From the IMG/VR virus record IMGVR_UViG_3300037475_000079, positions 64,001 to 93,487 of that record: 29,487 bases of DNA; one strand, 5' to 3'. The translations under genes and the position numbers were made by a program. The notes below the pieces were generated by a model, which made no database searches, was not told the origin of the DNA, and saw nothing but the letters and a program-made list of their open reading frames with translations. This stretch comes from a virus. Shown one piece after another: positions 13,483 to 19,791 of this stretch (positions are counted from its first letter, which is position 1; each line of letters starts with the position of its first letter).

Positions 13483-14525
13483 TCCGCTGCCTCGGCGACT
13501 GTTTCTTCGGGACTGGCGGTTGACTTCAACTGATACGTCTCCATCCTCGGAGCCTGCTTCTTCTTGGGCCGGTCTTTGCCGAACATATTGCCGCCCGGTG
13601 TCAAAATATCCTTGCCAGTCTCGCGGACGTACTTCGCGGCCAGCTTCGACAACGCGGACGCCTGCGACTCCAGACCCACGATCTTGTCAACCCATTCCTC
13701 GGGCGTGCCTTCTGGGAGTTTGCTTTGGTCGCAAAGGTGGGCGGCAGGGCACGCGGCGCACTTCTCAACCAGGGGCCACGCTTCGCAGTCCATCGGCGAT
13801 TTGTCGCGGGTCTTGAAGTAGGCCATCGCGGCGGCGCGAACTCTCGCCCGCACTGGATAAAGGCTCTCGCTGTCGAGTTTGAACAGCACGGGATACGTCA
13901 TGTTGGCGAATCGCGTGTTGAATATCCGCACTTCCAGGGCCTTGACAGTCGGATACTTCGCGGCAATCAGCAGCCGATGCAGGTTGAATTGGAACGACTC
14001 GCCCACCTCGCCGTGACGCCAAATCTGATGCCCGCTTTTGCAGTCGAGTTCACAGATAACCTCAGGAGACTCGCTGTCGTAAACCATGTCGAGTTCTGAA
14101 GTGACCCGCAGTCCGAATTCCTCGATGTCGTAAGCCAGTTGGCTTGAATGCTCGCCGCGCCCGCCGTCCCAGCATCGGATATTCTGCCAGTTCAAACTGT
14201 GCAGAAACTTTGCGAACATATACGCCGAACGCTCGCCGCCCCTGATTACGTCGGGCTGCACATCGGGCCTCGCCCTGGCAAGCTCTTGCAGGAAAAGCTC
14301 CTTTGTGTCGTCGAAAGATGCCTGCCCACGCGATTCAACGTAGTCTGTGATTGTTGCACTCATCGCGTCGTGTACGCCGTTGCCGCTTTCCATGCAGAAT
14401 CGCGTGCTCAACACCGCCCCGGTTTCCAGGAACCGCGCCTGCCTCGGGCATTCCGCAGCAGTCTCTAGGATAGAGCGGTCTGCGGGGGCAAGCGTATCGG
14501 GTTCAACGAAAAGCTCGGTGCTCAT
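13479..14525 (-). CDS. Cas4-like PD-(D/E)XK nuclease with an iron-sulfur cysteine set
   Basis: The product is 348 residues. GNGVHDA (His52) is the RecB-type helical motif, SELDMVYD gives Asp146, and ICELDCKSG gives the Asp161-x-Lys163 core. One N-terminal Cys (Cys26, in AAECPRQARF) and three C-terminal Cys (256, 259 and 265 in CAACPAAHLC) match the 1+3 pattern of the 4Fe-4S cluster in Cas4, AddB and related exonucleases. It would digest DNA ends to single strands. No cas genes or arrays are nearby, and its partner is the annealing protein directly upstream, so it belongs to a phage recombination pair and not to CRISPR adaptation. The start overlaps the upstream gene as ATGA. Confidence 0.85.
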   Translation of the reverse strand: MSTELFVEPDTLAPADRSILETAAECPRQARFLETGAVLSTRFCMESGNGVHDAMSATITDYVESRGQASFDDTKELFLQELARARPDVQPDVIRGGERSAYMFAKFLHSLNWQNIRCWDGGRGEHSSQLAYDIEEFGLRVTSELDMVYDSESPEVICELDCKSGHQIWRHGEVGESFQFNLHRLLIAAKYPTVKALEVRIFNTRFANMTYPVLFKLDSESLYPVRARVRAAAMAYFKTRDKSPMDCEAWPLVEKCAACPAAHLCDQSKLPEGTPEEWVDKIVGLESQASALSKLAAKYVRETGKDILTPGGNMFGKDRPKKKQAPRMETYQLKSTASPEETVAEAAE

Positions 14526-15376
14526 GCTCCCCTCCCTTGCAGCGCCAGATCAACCGCGTCGTAATCCGCCTTCGACCACTGGCCCGCTTTCTTGATGTCG
14601 AACGTGCGGTCTGATGTCGTGTGAACGTACAACTGCCAGTCAGCGAACGACTGCTGCGAGGGGTTCTCGCATTTCTTCCAGCGCTCCAGGAGATTGGCGA
14701 TTTGCTCGACGGTGACGCGCTCCCCGCGCGGCTGGGCGGTAGCCGCGTTCGGGTCGGCAACCGGGCTGGGCCGAACCTCGGGCTGTCCGTTGTCGCCATC
14801 GGCCTCCTCTGCCGGCGTCCCGCTGTAGCCCGCCAGAATCGGAATCCAGCGAAGAATCTGGGCAATGGCCTTCGACGTGCCGCGTGTTTGTGCCATCGAC
14901 TTCGCCGCGTGCTTTTCAGTCCATCGCAGACGACCGGCCAACTTCTCATCCATCCAGCATTCTGTCTCGGCAGCGCCAACGACCTGATCTGTTGAAAGTC
15001 GCACGACCTCAACACGGGCCTCGTATCCCAGAACGAGGCCATTCTCCGGGTTCATGATCCGCTTGCACCAGGCGGTTCTCGGCGACAGACCGCACATCCC
15101 GGCACAGGTACACCAGGCTTCAACCCACAGGTGTTTCTTTTTGCTGATGACCGTGAATAGTCCCTGCTTCTCTACAATGTCGTTAAGTCGGAAGGCGATT
15201 TCTTTCGCTGTTTCGATACCGACTCCGACATGGGCGAACGCCGTCATTGCGTCCTCGTTGTCCTCACGCACGGCAATCGCTGTCGTCGCTGGTTCGGAAA
15301 CCACGTCGATCGTCTCGTCGGGAACGGGTATCGAATACGCCGCCGGCTTTTGGTCTAAGAGCGATGGCTGATTCAT
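14522..15376 (-). CDS. Putative phage recombination protein (single-strand annealing type)
   Basis: The product is 284 residues. Residues 55-190 contain HLWVEAWCTCAGMCGLSP, YEARVEVVRLS, ECWMDEK and then AAKSMAQTRGTSKAIAQILR with LAGYSGTPAEE. The block SMAQTRxTSKA...LAGYxxTPAEE is what I associate with Rad52/Erf-like annealing proteins in phages. The last 100 residues are a linker (Pro-rich) and a separate small domain. Its stop overlaps the start of the Cas4-like nuclease, the usual nuclease-annealase pairing. RecT was considered, but its motifs are not clear. Confidence in the pathway is higher than in the exact family. Confidence 0.6.
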   Translation of the reverse strand: MNQPSLLDQKPAAYSIPVPDETIDVVSEPATTAIAVREDNEDAMTAFAHVGVGIETAKEIAFRLNDIVEKQGLFTVISKKKHLWVEAWCTCAGMCGLSPRTAWCKRIMNPENGLVLGYEARVEVVRLSTDQVVGAAETECWMDEKLAGRLRWTEKHAAKSMAQTRGTSKAIAQILRWIPILAGYSGTPAEEADGDNGQPEVRPSPVADPNAATAQPRGERVTVEQIANLLERWKKCENPSQQSFADWQLYVHTTSDRTFDIKKAGQWSKADYDAVDLALQGRGA

Positions 15377-15714
15377 GCTGGCACTTCGCTTTCCGTCGCC
15401 GTGAGCGGGTCAAGCAGCGAGTCGTCGCAAACGAACTCATCGACCTCTTTCATGACCTTGACTTTGCGGCAAATCTTGCCGCGGCTGATCGACGCCTTCA
15501 TAGACACGGTGTCTCCGAAATCGCGCTCGATCTCGTAGTTATTAACGTCGTCGCCCTTGTGGAACGTGCCCATTGCCTTTGCAATTGCACGCAACTGGTC
15601 GGCCTCGTGAGGCCATGTCAGTGCTGTTACCCACCAGTTGCAACCCCCCTCCGGCATCGTCTCAAGAACGTCGGCCATTTCTCGCATCTGCCGGGCCACT
15701 TCTTTAGGTGTCAT
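15373..15714 (-). CDS. Hypothetical protein
   Basis: The product is 113 residues. The N-terminal half is helical (TPKEVARQMREMADVLETM), with NWWVTALTWPHEADQLRAIA following. The second half is a beta-rich domain around ERDFGDTVSMKASISRGKIC. The protein is not recognised. GGAGAG lies just upstream of the ATG, which overlaps the upstream stop as ATGA. It immediately precedes the annealing protein and is coupled to it, so a link to recombination is possible. Confidence 0.65.
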   Translation of the reverse strand: MTPKEVARQMREMADVLETMPEGGCNWWVTALTWPHEADQLRAIAKAMGTFHKGDDVNNYEIERDFGDTVSMKASISRGKICRKVKVMKEVDEFVCDDSLLDPLTATESEVPA

Positions 15715-16121
15715 GCTCTCCGTTTCCTTTCTTCAATCTCGCGTTCGATTCTGCGGTCACGTTCCGCGTCCCAGTCTCGTTCTTCAAGCTGCGCGGCATC
15801 ATTCGCCGCACGCTCGACTCTCTGCTGAATCTCATCGGCGTACTTTTCCAGACACCACTCGCCGGCTTTCTCCTCAGAGCCTGCTGCGTCGTCGAGTCCC
15901 GGCTTTGCTGAATACCCATAGTCGCCACACCACGTCACGATCTCCGTGCAGAGAACAACGCCGTCTATTTCCACGCCGGCGGGTTCGGGTTCTGACCAGC
16001 CGTAAGCCGAGTAACGCGACGGGACCGCAGTATGCGCCGTGTATGGCGCGGTCAGCACGTATTCAACCTGCCGATCCTCATCGACGATCCGCACTTCGCA
16101 GGTGCCGCGTGACGTGCTCAT
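15711..16121 (-). CDS. Hypothetical protein with a charged helical tail
   Basis: The product is 136 residues. Residues 1-70 form a beta-rich domain (VEYVLTAPYTAHTAVPSRYS and VEIDGVVLCTEIVTWCGDYG). Residues 95-136 are one long, highly charged helix (QQRVERAANDAAQLEERDWD and then Arg/Glu-rich). The protein is not recognised. The ATG overlaps the upstream stop as ATGA, and GGAGGAGAG lies in front. It is part of the early operon. Confidence 0.65.
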   Translation of the reverse strand: MSTSRGTCEVRIVDEDRQVEYVLTAPYTAHTAVPSRYSAYGWSEPEPAGVEIDGVVLCTEIVTWCGDYGYSAKPGLDDAAGSEEKAGEWCLEKYADEIQQRVERAANDAAQLEERDWDAERDRRIEREIEERKRRA

Positions 16122-16423
16122 GCTCTCTCCTCCTGGTTGGTCCGCTGCAAAAATTTCCGCCTCACATCCCCATGCGCCAGCACCGCCTCGAAGATCATCA
16201 GCAGGTCGTCAGATTCGTAACTGGACATTCCCATCGCGTCGTTCTCGTCCCTGCCGATGCGGATTCGCCACTTGGCAAACCAGCCGTCGTTGTGATCGAC
16301 CTTCAGATAATGGGTCGCCTCTTCGCCGTAGAATCTCGCGGCATCTTCGCCCAGATACTGCCGCAACAGTTCCCGGATTTCGTCAGCGAGTTCGGCGGTT
16401 TCGAGTGTGGTGTGCGATGTCAT
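16118..16423 (-). CDS. Hypothetical protein
   Basis: The product is 101 residues beginning MTSHTTLETAELADEIREL. Residues 20-60 include a helix with EIRELLRQYLGEDAARFYG; a short beta segment with YLKVDHNDGWFAKWRIRIG follows. The C-terminus reads FEAVLAHGDVRRKFLQ. No domain is recognised. The start at 16423 was chosen over 16462 because it gives an ATGA overlap with the upstream gene; AAGGAG lies 12 bases in front. Confidence 0.62.
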   Translation of the reverse strand: MTSHTTLETAELADEIRELLRQYLGEDAARFYGEEATHYLKVDHNDGWFAKWRIRIGRDENDAMGMSSYESDDLLMIFEAVLAHGDVRRKFLQRTNQEERA

Positions 16424-16764
16424 GATGTCGCTGGCTCCTTCCTGATTGCCGAATTGATCCATCCGACGATCTCTTCCAACTCGTCAGTGGTCAGCTTGTC
16501 CCACGAGCGGCACGACTGGACTGCCTCAAGTGCATCCTGACGCCTTTTGATTTCTCTGCGCTTTTCGGTTGGCTCGTAAATCTGAAGATGCGACCAAGGA
16601 TCATTTCCTGCTAGCCGTCCGTCTCTGCGGAATTTAGACTTGCCGACGATGATGTGCAGTTTTCCGATCTTGGTGACTGTGGCCTTGCGATACCGGATCG
16701 TGCCGATGCCATGCCCGACCATCACTTCATCGCCAGCCTTCAGGTTGTCGATCCAATCCGTCAC
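16420..16764 (-). CDS. Small beta-barrel-like hypothetical phage protein
   Basis: The product is 114 residues. Residues 1-60 look like an SH3-like or KOW-like barrel: WIDNLKAGDEVMVGHGIG, then YRKATVTKIGKLHIIVG, then KFRRDGRLAG. Residues 68-114 are helical (EKRREIKRRQDALEAVQSC). Similar barrels followed by a charged helix occur in phage proteins of unknown role. The ATG overlaps the stop of the upstream CsrA-like gene as GTGACGG/ATGA-type coupling. Confidence 0.65.
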   Translation of the reverse strand: MTDWIDNLKAGDEVMVGHGIGTIRYRKATVTKIGKLHIIVGKSKFRRDGRLAGNDPWSHLQIYEPTEKRREIKRRQDALEAVQSCRSWDKLTTDELEEIVGWINSAIRKEPATS

Positions 16765-16973
16765 AGCATCACCCCCTGAATCTCCCCGGAGTCGATTGCC
16801 TTCTGCACTTCCGACCTGCGAATCAGGATGTCCGATTCGGCGTCAATCCCTACGACAAACCTGCCACCAGACCTCCGCTCGACGATCTTGAACTCCACTC
16901 GACGCTCTACGCTTGACGGCGGGATGATGGCCATGATTGACTCCCCTGCTCGACGACTTAGAACGAGTCCCAT
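16761..16973 (-). CDS. csrA-like: CsrA-like post-transcriptional regulator
   Basis: The product is 70 residues, normal for CsrA. MGLVLSRRAGESIMAI matches the CsrA start (LxLSRRxGExI), VEFKIVERRSGGRFVVGIDA matches strands 3 and 4 with the G(I/V)DAP-type turn, and ILIRRSEVQKAI matches the last strand plus helix with the conserved RNA-contacting Arg before SEV. CsrA binds GGA in leader RNAs and can block or free ribosome sites. In this operon many ribosome sites contain GGA, so self-regulation is possible, but host mRNA may be the target. The start at 16973 has AGGA eight bases upstream; the frame is open further but lacks sense. Confidence 0.78.
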   Translation of the reverse strand: MGLVLSRRAGESIMAIIPPSSVERRVEFKIVERRSGGRFVVGIDAESDILIRRSEVQKAIDSGEIQGVML

Positions 16974-16998
16974 GCTGCGAATCCTTTCGCGTTGAGAA

Positions 16999-17409
16999 TT
17001 ATTGAACCGCTGCACATTCTTCCAATTTCGGTGCCGGGCGCTTTCCTCGAATCTCGACATCGAGACGACGCTGCCATTCGGCGAATGGCCTGAGAGACTC
17101 AGCCCTAGCCCCTGCACTGAGCGATTGCCACCTTCTTGCAAGGTCGTAAACGCTTTTGACGATCCTGGTGTCGTTTTTAATCGCAACAGTCAGTGCAGTA
17201 GTCGCCGCGACGACATGCGACGACCTGATCTGCGTCAAGCAACCGCAGCCGTCATATTGGGCACCCTGAAATCCGGTCGAATTGCAAAACTGGAATAGAG
17301 GGCTTATTGGTACTGAATTGCCATCAACAGTCGCTGACGACCACGACCGGACAAGCTCCGCTCCGTTTGAATCCGCAAGCCTCGCAATTTCCTGATCGTA
17401 AATGTCCAT
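16999..17409 (-). CDS. Hypothetical protein
   Basis: The product is 136 residues. A Cys-containing stretch, LFQFCNSTGFQGAQYDGCGC, near residues 38-57 is followed by a helical segment with SSHVVAATTALTVAIKNDTR, and then RRWQSLSAGARAESLRPFAE. The protein is not recognised. AGGAG lies seven bases before the ATG, a strong site. It precedes the CsrA-like gene by 25 bases. Confidence 0.65.
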   Translation of the reverse strand: MDIYDQEIARLADSNGAELVRSWSSATVDGNSVPISPLFQFCNSTGFQGAQYDGCGCLTQIRSSHVVAATTALTVAIKNDTRIVKSVYDLARRWQSLSAGARAESLRPFAEWQRRLDVEIRGKRPAPKLEECAAVQ

Positions 17410-17550
17410 CGCATTTCTCCTGTCCTAAAAAACACCACCGGCGGATAATTTTCCGATCTCGCGTCATTACCGACTCACCGCCGATGGCTCGGGACCGAAC
17501 GTCTCAAGGACGATCCCATTCCGACGTTACGAACGCCGGACGCATTCAAT
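17410..17550 (-). other. Gap of 141 bases without a supported gene
   Basis: No good frame or known motif is seen. Both flanking genes point leftward. The stretch contains a C-rich run and an A/T-rich patch (GATAATTTTCC on the plus strand) that might hold a weak promoter. It is one of the few long gaps of the operon, so an internal promoter is possible. Confidence 0.3.
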
Positions 17551-17967
17551 TCAATCCTGGACTCTCCGCAAATCGTCCGCATATGCTCGCTGATAAACGC
17601 AACCATAGATGCCGGGCGGCAGCGTGATCGCTCCGTGCTCGGGATGATTGACAGTGACTCCCTGCGGAGCTTCGATGATCGGACCATCCAGAGGCGTCGG
17701 ATCGGCAAGTCGATGCAGGCGAACGGCAGACAAATCAGTGATGCAGTGCCGCGAGCCTTGCGTTGTGCCGGGAGCGAGTTGGGCCGATGGTTTCTTTTCG
17801 ACTGTGCATCCATCCGGCAGCGAGGCCAGGCAGATCAAGCCGACATCGCCCTGTGCCCACATATCTCCGGGTGTCATGTCGGCAAGGGTGTGAGCGTCAT
17901 CATTGCGAATTTTCTCCGCGTGCTTTTGGATTCGCGTCAGTTCTTTTTCCGCAGTCAAAGTTTTCAT
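17551..17967 (-). CDS. Conserved hypothetical protein
   Basis: The product is 138 residues. TPGDMWAQGDVGLICLASLP opens the core. It continues with GSRHCITDLSAVRLHRLADP and then LDGPIIEAPQGVTVNHPEHG and TLPPGIYGCVYQRAYADDLR. This HPEHG...LPPGxYxxxYQRxYA layout is a small beta-rich domain that I associate with uncharacterised bacterial and phage proteins, often near DUF6745-like genes. It directly follows such a gene here, which supports the association. The start has AAAGGA five bases upstream. Confidence 0.7.
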   Translation of the reverse strand: MKTLTAEKELTRIQKHAEKIRNDDAHTLADMTPGDMWAQGDVGLICLASLPDGCTVEKKPSAQLAPGTTQGSRHCITDLSAVRLHRLADPTPLDGPIIEAPQGVTVNHPEHGAITLPPGIYGCVYQRAYADDLRRVQD

Positions 17968-17976
17968 AGCATCCTT

Positions 17977-18432
17977 TCAAGAACGGCCGATGAGATTGAG
18001 CTTCTTCATCTTCTGGGCGAGTCGGCTGCCGCTCCAGAGAAAGTTTTGTGCGCCTTCGCACGTCGTAACGGATGGATCAACCTCCATTGAGTAGACGCGG
18101 GCCGTTGACGGGCAATGGCAGACTAGCACCGTCATCGGCCCAGCCTTCATCAATGCCTCTCGCGTGCATTCAGCATCATTGCGGCGCGAATCGGCGACGA
18201 CGGCATTGATCGTCTTGAGATAACGCGGCCATCCGAATCGCTCGATGCGAACGCGCTTAATCTCCTCATTATTTTCGCCGTTGATTTGTTCAATCGTCTG
18301 CGACTCCGGCTTGAGGATGATTTGCGAATCCAGTCGAACTCCGTGCCATGAGAAGATTTGCCATCCATCGGGATAGGCGAGTGCAGGTCCATCCTCACAA
18401 TGCAGTCTGCCGCGGTCGTCACGATTCAGCAC
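17977..18432 (-). CDS. C-terminal part of a DUF6745-like protein (downstream of an in-frame TAG)
   Basis: The frame continues the preceding gene after a TAG. It contains DRGRLHCEDGPALAYPDGWQ, FSWHGVRLDSQIILKPES, TIEQINGENNEEIKRVRIER and FGWPRYLKTINA. This block (RLHCEDGPALAYPDG...WHGVRV...I..E.N.E.RRV..ERYG) is the C-terminal half of DUF6745-type proteins. The first plausible start is GTG at 18432 with a poor ribosome site (GAGCG). The gene is therefore either the second half of one interrupted protein or a separately started fragment. The function of the family is unknown. Confidence 0.7.
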   Translation of the reverse strand: MLNRDDRGRLHCEDGPALAYPDGWQIFSWHGVRLDSQIILKPESQTIEQINGENNEEIKRVRIERFGWPRYLKTINAVVADSRRNDAECTREALMKAGPMTVLVCHCPSTARVYSMEVDPSVTTCEGAQNFLWSGSRLAQKMKKLNLIGRS

Positions 18433-18450
18433 GTTATGGCGCTCGCTGAT

Positions 18451-18930
18451 CTAGCACGTTTTCTCGTGAGGCAGCCACCAGTTAGCACTCTGTGCAACTT
18501 TCCAAATTCCGCAGAGTTTCTGTGTTTGCTCTGGCAGTCCGCAGACATCACAAAAATATTCATGAAACGCGAGCCAACCGGCCTCGTGCTGGCCGTATAC
18601 TGAAGCCCTGACTGCCCCGACTGAAGCCCAGACTGAAGCCCTGACTGAAGCCCTGACTGAAGCCCAGACTGAATCCCCGACATTCGCTTCCGCATTTCCT
18701 GTGAGTCCGAAAACAATTGCTCGCGTGAGTCCCTGCGACAGAGGCGAACCACACCAGACAATCCGTTCCGGCTCTTTCAGACCGGCCATTTTGTAAGCGA
18801 GGCGAACTCCGTCCTCAGCTGCTGGCCTGTCTGCGGGGTCGGTGCAAAGCCCGATCTTCAGCCATCGCTCGACAAATTCCGGCATACGGTCGATTTGCGA
18901 TTGCGTGAGTTTTTCGATTATACTGGCCAT
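18451..18930 (-). CDS. N-terminal part of a DUF6745-like protein with tetrapeptide repeats
   Basis: The product is 159 residues and ends at TAG. The start MASIIEKLTQSQIDRMPEFV is supported by GGAGAG upstream. It carries DPADRPAAEDGVRLAYKMAG, then SVWA/SVRA tetrapeptide repeats encoded by 12-nt units, then VYGQHEAGWLAFHEYF, and WWLPHEKTC at the end. This order is the N-terminal half of DUF6745-type proteins; the other half follows in the same frame after the stop. It is the first gene of the leftward operon, downstream of the inverted-repeat leader. A nonsense mutation, programmed readthrough or a sequence error could explain the split. Confidence 0.72.
   Translation of the reverse strand: MASIIEKLTQSQIDRMPEFVERWLKIGLCTDPADRPAAEDGVRLAYKMAGLKEPERIVWCGSPLSQGLTRAIVFGLTGNAEANVGDSVWASVRASVRASVWASVGAVRASVYGQHEAGWLAFHEYFCDVCGLPEQTQKLCGIWKVAQSANWWLPHEKTC
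18592..18672 (-). repeat. 12-nt tandem repeats coding SVxA tetrapeptides
   Basis: Read on the minus strand, four clean units of TCAGTC(T/A)GGGCT lie end to end (18625-18672). A fifth (TCAGTCGGGGCA), a unit shortened by one codon, and a diverged last unit follow. They encode SVWA, SVRA, SVRA, SVWA, SVGA, VRA, SVYG. The high identity of the units points to recent expansion or slippage in the gene. Family members carry similar repeats of the type VRDQV, so the peptide repeat itself is a normal part of the fold. Confidence 0.8.
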
Positions 18931-19136
18931 GCTTTTCTCTCCATGTTTCAAGAACCCACCGGCGCACGACGTTGAGTGGGCCGACTCGCAGTCGATACGC
19001 CGGGGGTTGTGTCCATGTGTACGCACCGATAGCGCAGAATCCGCGCATTGCTTGAGTTAGAAATGGCCTTCCGATGGCCTGCCAGTCCGTGACGCAGCGT
19101 CCCTCTACCCTGCTCCTGACTCTCAATGGGGGTGCC

Positions 19137-19150
19137 TGACACTCGTGTCA
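19137..19150. promoter_or_regulatory. 14-bp palindrome, possible repressor operator
   Basis: TGACAC-TC-GTGTCA is a perfect 6-2-6 dyad. It lies in the presumed promoter region of the leftward operon, 270 bases downstream of the repressor gene, where an operator for the repressor would be expected. No second copy was found near the repressor, so this is a suggestion only. Confidence 0.35.
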
Positions 19151-19215
19151 TTGATATGCTTCCGTTCGACGGTCGCGGTCATGCGGCCGGCTCTGCCAAA
19201 TCCTGTCAGCCCGAT

Positions 19216-19287
19216 CAATTCGGCCCGGTAATCGCAGCAGTCAAACGGCGGGGCCGCGCCGTCGAATCGTGATACCGGGCCGAATTG
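19216..19287. repeat. Perfect 15-bp inverted repeat around a smaller hairpin
   Basis: CAATTCGGCCCGGTA (19216-19230) and its exact reverse complement (19273-19287) flank 42 bases. These contain a further 6-bp stem, ACGGCG/CGCCGT. The RNA from the minus strand would fold into a long rod. It lies upstream of the leftward operon. Possible roles are a leader structure (antitermination or attenuation), a protein-binding site, or part of an attachment or recombination site. Confidence 0.6.
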
Positions 19288-19346
19288 AAGGGGCTTCAAA
19301 CGCAGCGTTGCGTCTTGCGGCCAGAGGGCCAGAAGTCGCACGTCTC

Positions 19347-19392
19347 AAATAAAAAAGCCGCTGATTGAGGAGTGAAGTTCAATCAACGGCGG
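19347..19392 (-). terminator. Rho-independent terminator of the repressor gene
   Basis: Read on the minus strand, CCGTTGATTGA pairs with TCAATCAGCGG around a loop of about ten bases (with one G-U pair), followed by CTTTTTTATTT. It lies about 30 bases after the repressor stop. It would separate repressor transcription from the leftward operon. Confidence 0.85.
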
Positions 19393-19419
19393 GACTTTAC
19401 CAACTTCGGTAACAGGCTG

Positions 19420-19680
19420 TCAAGCCGCAGTTTCAGCTTTTTTCGATTTTTCTGGAAATGACAGAAGCCGGTCAACCGAAACATCAAGGGCCTCGGCGAT
19501 TCTCGACAACAGAACAGCACCCGGCTCATTCTCCCCGCGCACCACGCGATATACGCTATTTTGCGGTTCTTCCGTGAGTTTTGCGAGGTCGAGAACCGAC
19601 ATTCCGCGAGCCGTGATGATGCGGCGAATGTTCGCGCTGATGTTTGCTTTCGCTTCTTTTGTGGTGAGCATCGGGGTCAT
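19420..19680 (-). CDS. Cro/CI-type (XRE) repressor
   Basis: The product is 86 residues (83 if the ATG at 19671 is used). Residues 10-75 form an XRE helix-turn-helix: ISANIRRIITARGMSVLDLA, KLTEEPQNSVYRVVRGENEP and LLSRIAEALDVSVDRLLSF. The recognition helix lies around QNSVYRVVRG. There is no C-terminal peptidase domain, so it is not a LexA-like repressor and would be inactivated by other means. It lies beside the integrase in divergent orientation, the usual lysogeny switch layout. The promoter upstream would begin transcription at or next to the ATG, which suggests a leaderless message as for lambda CI. A terminator follows. Confidence 0.88.
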   Translation of the reverse strand: MTPMLTTKEAKANISANIRRIITARGMSVLDLAKLTEEPQNSVYRVVRGENEPGAVLLSRIAEALDVSVDRLLSFPEKSKKAETAA

Positions 19681-19686
19681 GCCTTG

Positions 19687-19716
19687 ACTATAACTAGGAG
19701 CGTGGATTACCGTCAA
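19687..19716 (-). promoter_or_regulatory. Promoter of the repressor gene
   Basis: On the minus strand, TTGACG (19711-19716) and TATAGT (19687-19692) stand 18 bases apart, close to the sigma-70 consensus. The expected start of transcription, about 19680, coincides with the repressor ATG. No classical ribosome site intervenes, except AAGGC immediately before the ATG. Confidence 0.7.
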
Positions 19717-19728
19717 TGGTTAATTAAG

Positions 19729-19791
19729 GCTCGCGTCCGAAGTTCACTCCACCGGAGACGTGCAAGCACGACGGTAGCAACGGACGCGAGC
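19729..19791. repeat. 11-bp perfect inverted repeat with nested hairpins between repressor and integrase
   Basis: GCTCGCGTCCG (19729-19739) and CGGACGCGAGC (19781-19791) flank 41 bases. These hold two small stems, CTCC-ACC-GGAG and GTGC-AA-GCAC. A third hairpin, GCCTCG-ATTACG-CGAGGC, follows at 19803-19820. The nested stems look like a folded RNA or a complex protein-binding site. A 36-codon frame on the minus strand (19713-19823, one hydrophobic segment) overlaps it and cannot be excluded. Confidence 0.5.

Larger units (their letters stand above)
18931..19346 (-). promoter_or_regulatory. Leader and probable promoter region of the leftward operon
   Basis: No convincing gene is seen. The stretch separates the repressor's terminator from the first operon gene, so the main leftward promoter should be here, but I see no clear -35/-10 pair (the best is CATATC-like near 19160). 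It contains the large inverted repeat at 19216-19287, a 14-bp palindrome at 19137-19150 and several short hairpins. A 72-codon frame starting with GTG at 19341 runs through all of it and may be real, but its inverted repeats suggest structure rather than protein. Confidence 0.4.

Noticed and set aside
13479-14525. CRISPR adaptation module suggested by the Cas4-like protein
   Set aside because: No cas1, cas2 or repeat array is present; the partner is a recombination protein.
15638-16540. Plus-strand frame of 300 codons
   Set aside because: It is antisense to three coupled genes with good starts; its composition (Arg, Ser, Pro) is that of a shadow.
18601-18672. Tandem repeats as a CRISPR-like array
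   Set aside because: The units are 12 nt and contiguous, without spacers, and encode regular tetrapeptides inside a recognised gene family.
17977-18930. Genome-wide amber recoding
   Set aside because: Several clearly real genes in the same operon terminate at TAG (for example at 1760 and 5396), so TAG is a normal stop here.
19123-19341. 72-codon GTG-started frame in the operon leader
   Set aside because: It has no ribosome site and runs through a perfect 15-bp inverted repeat; structure explains the stretch better, although coding is not excluded.
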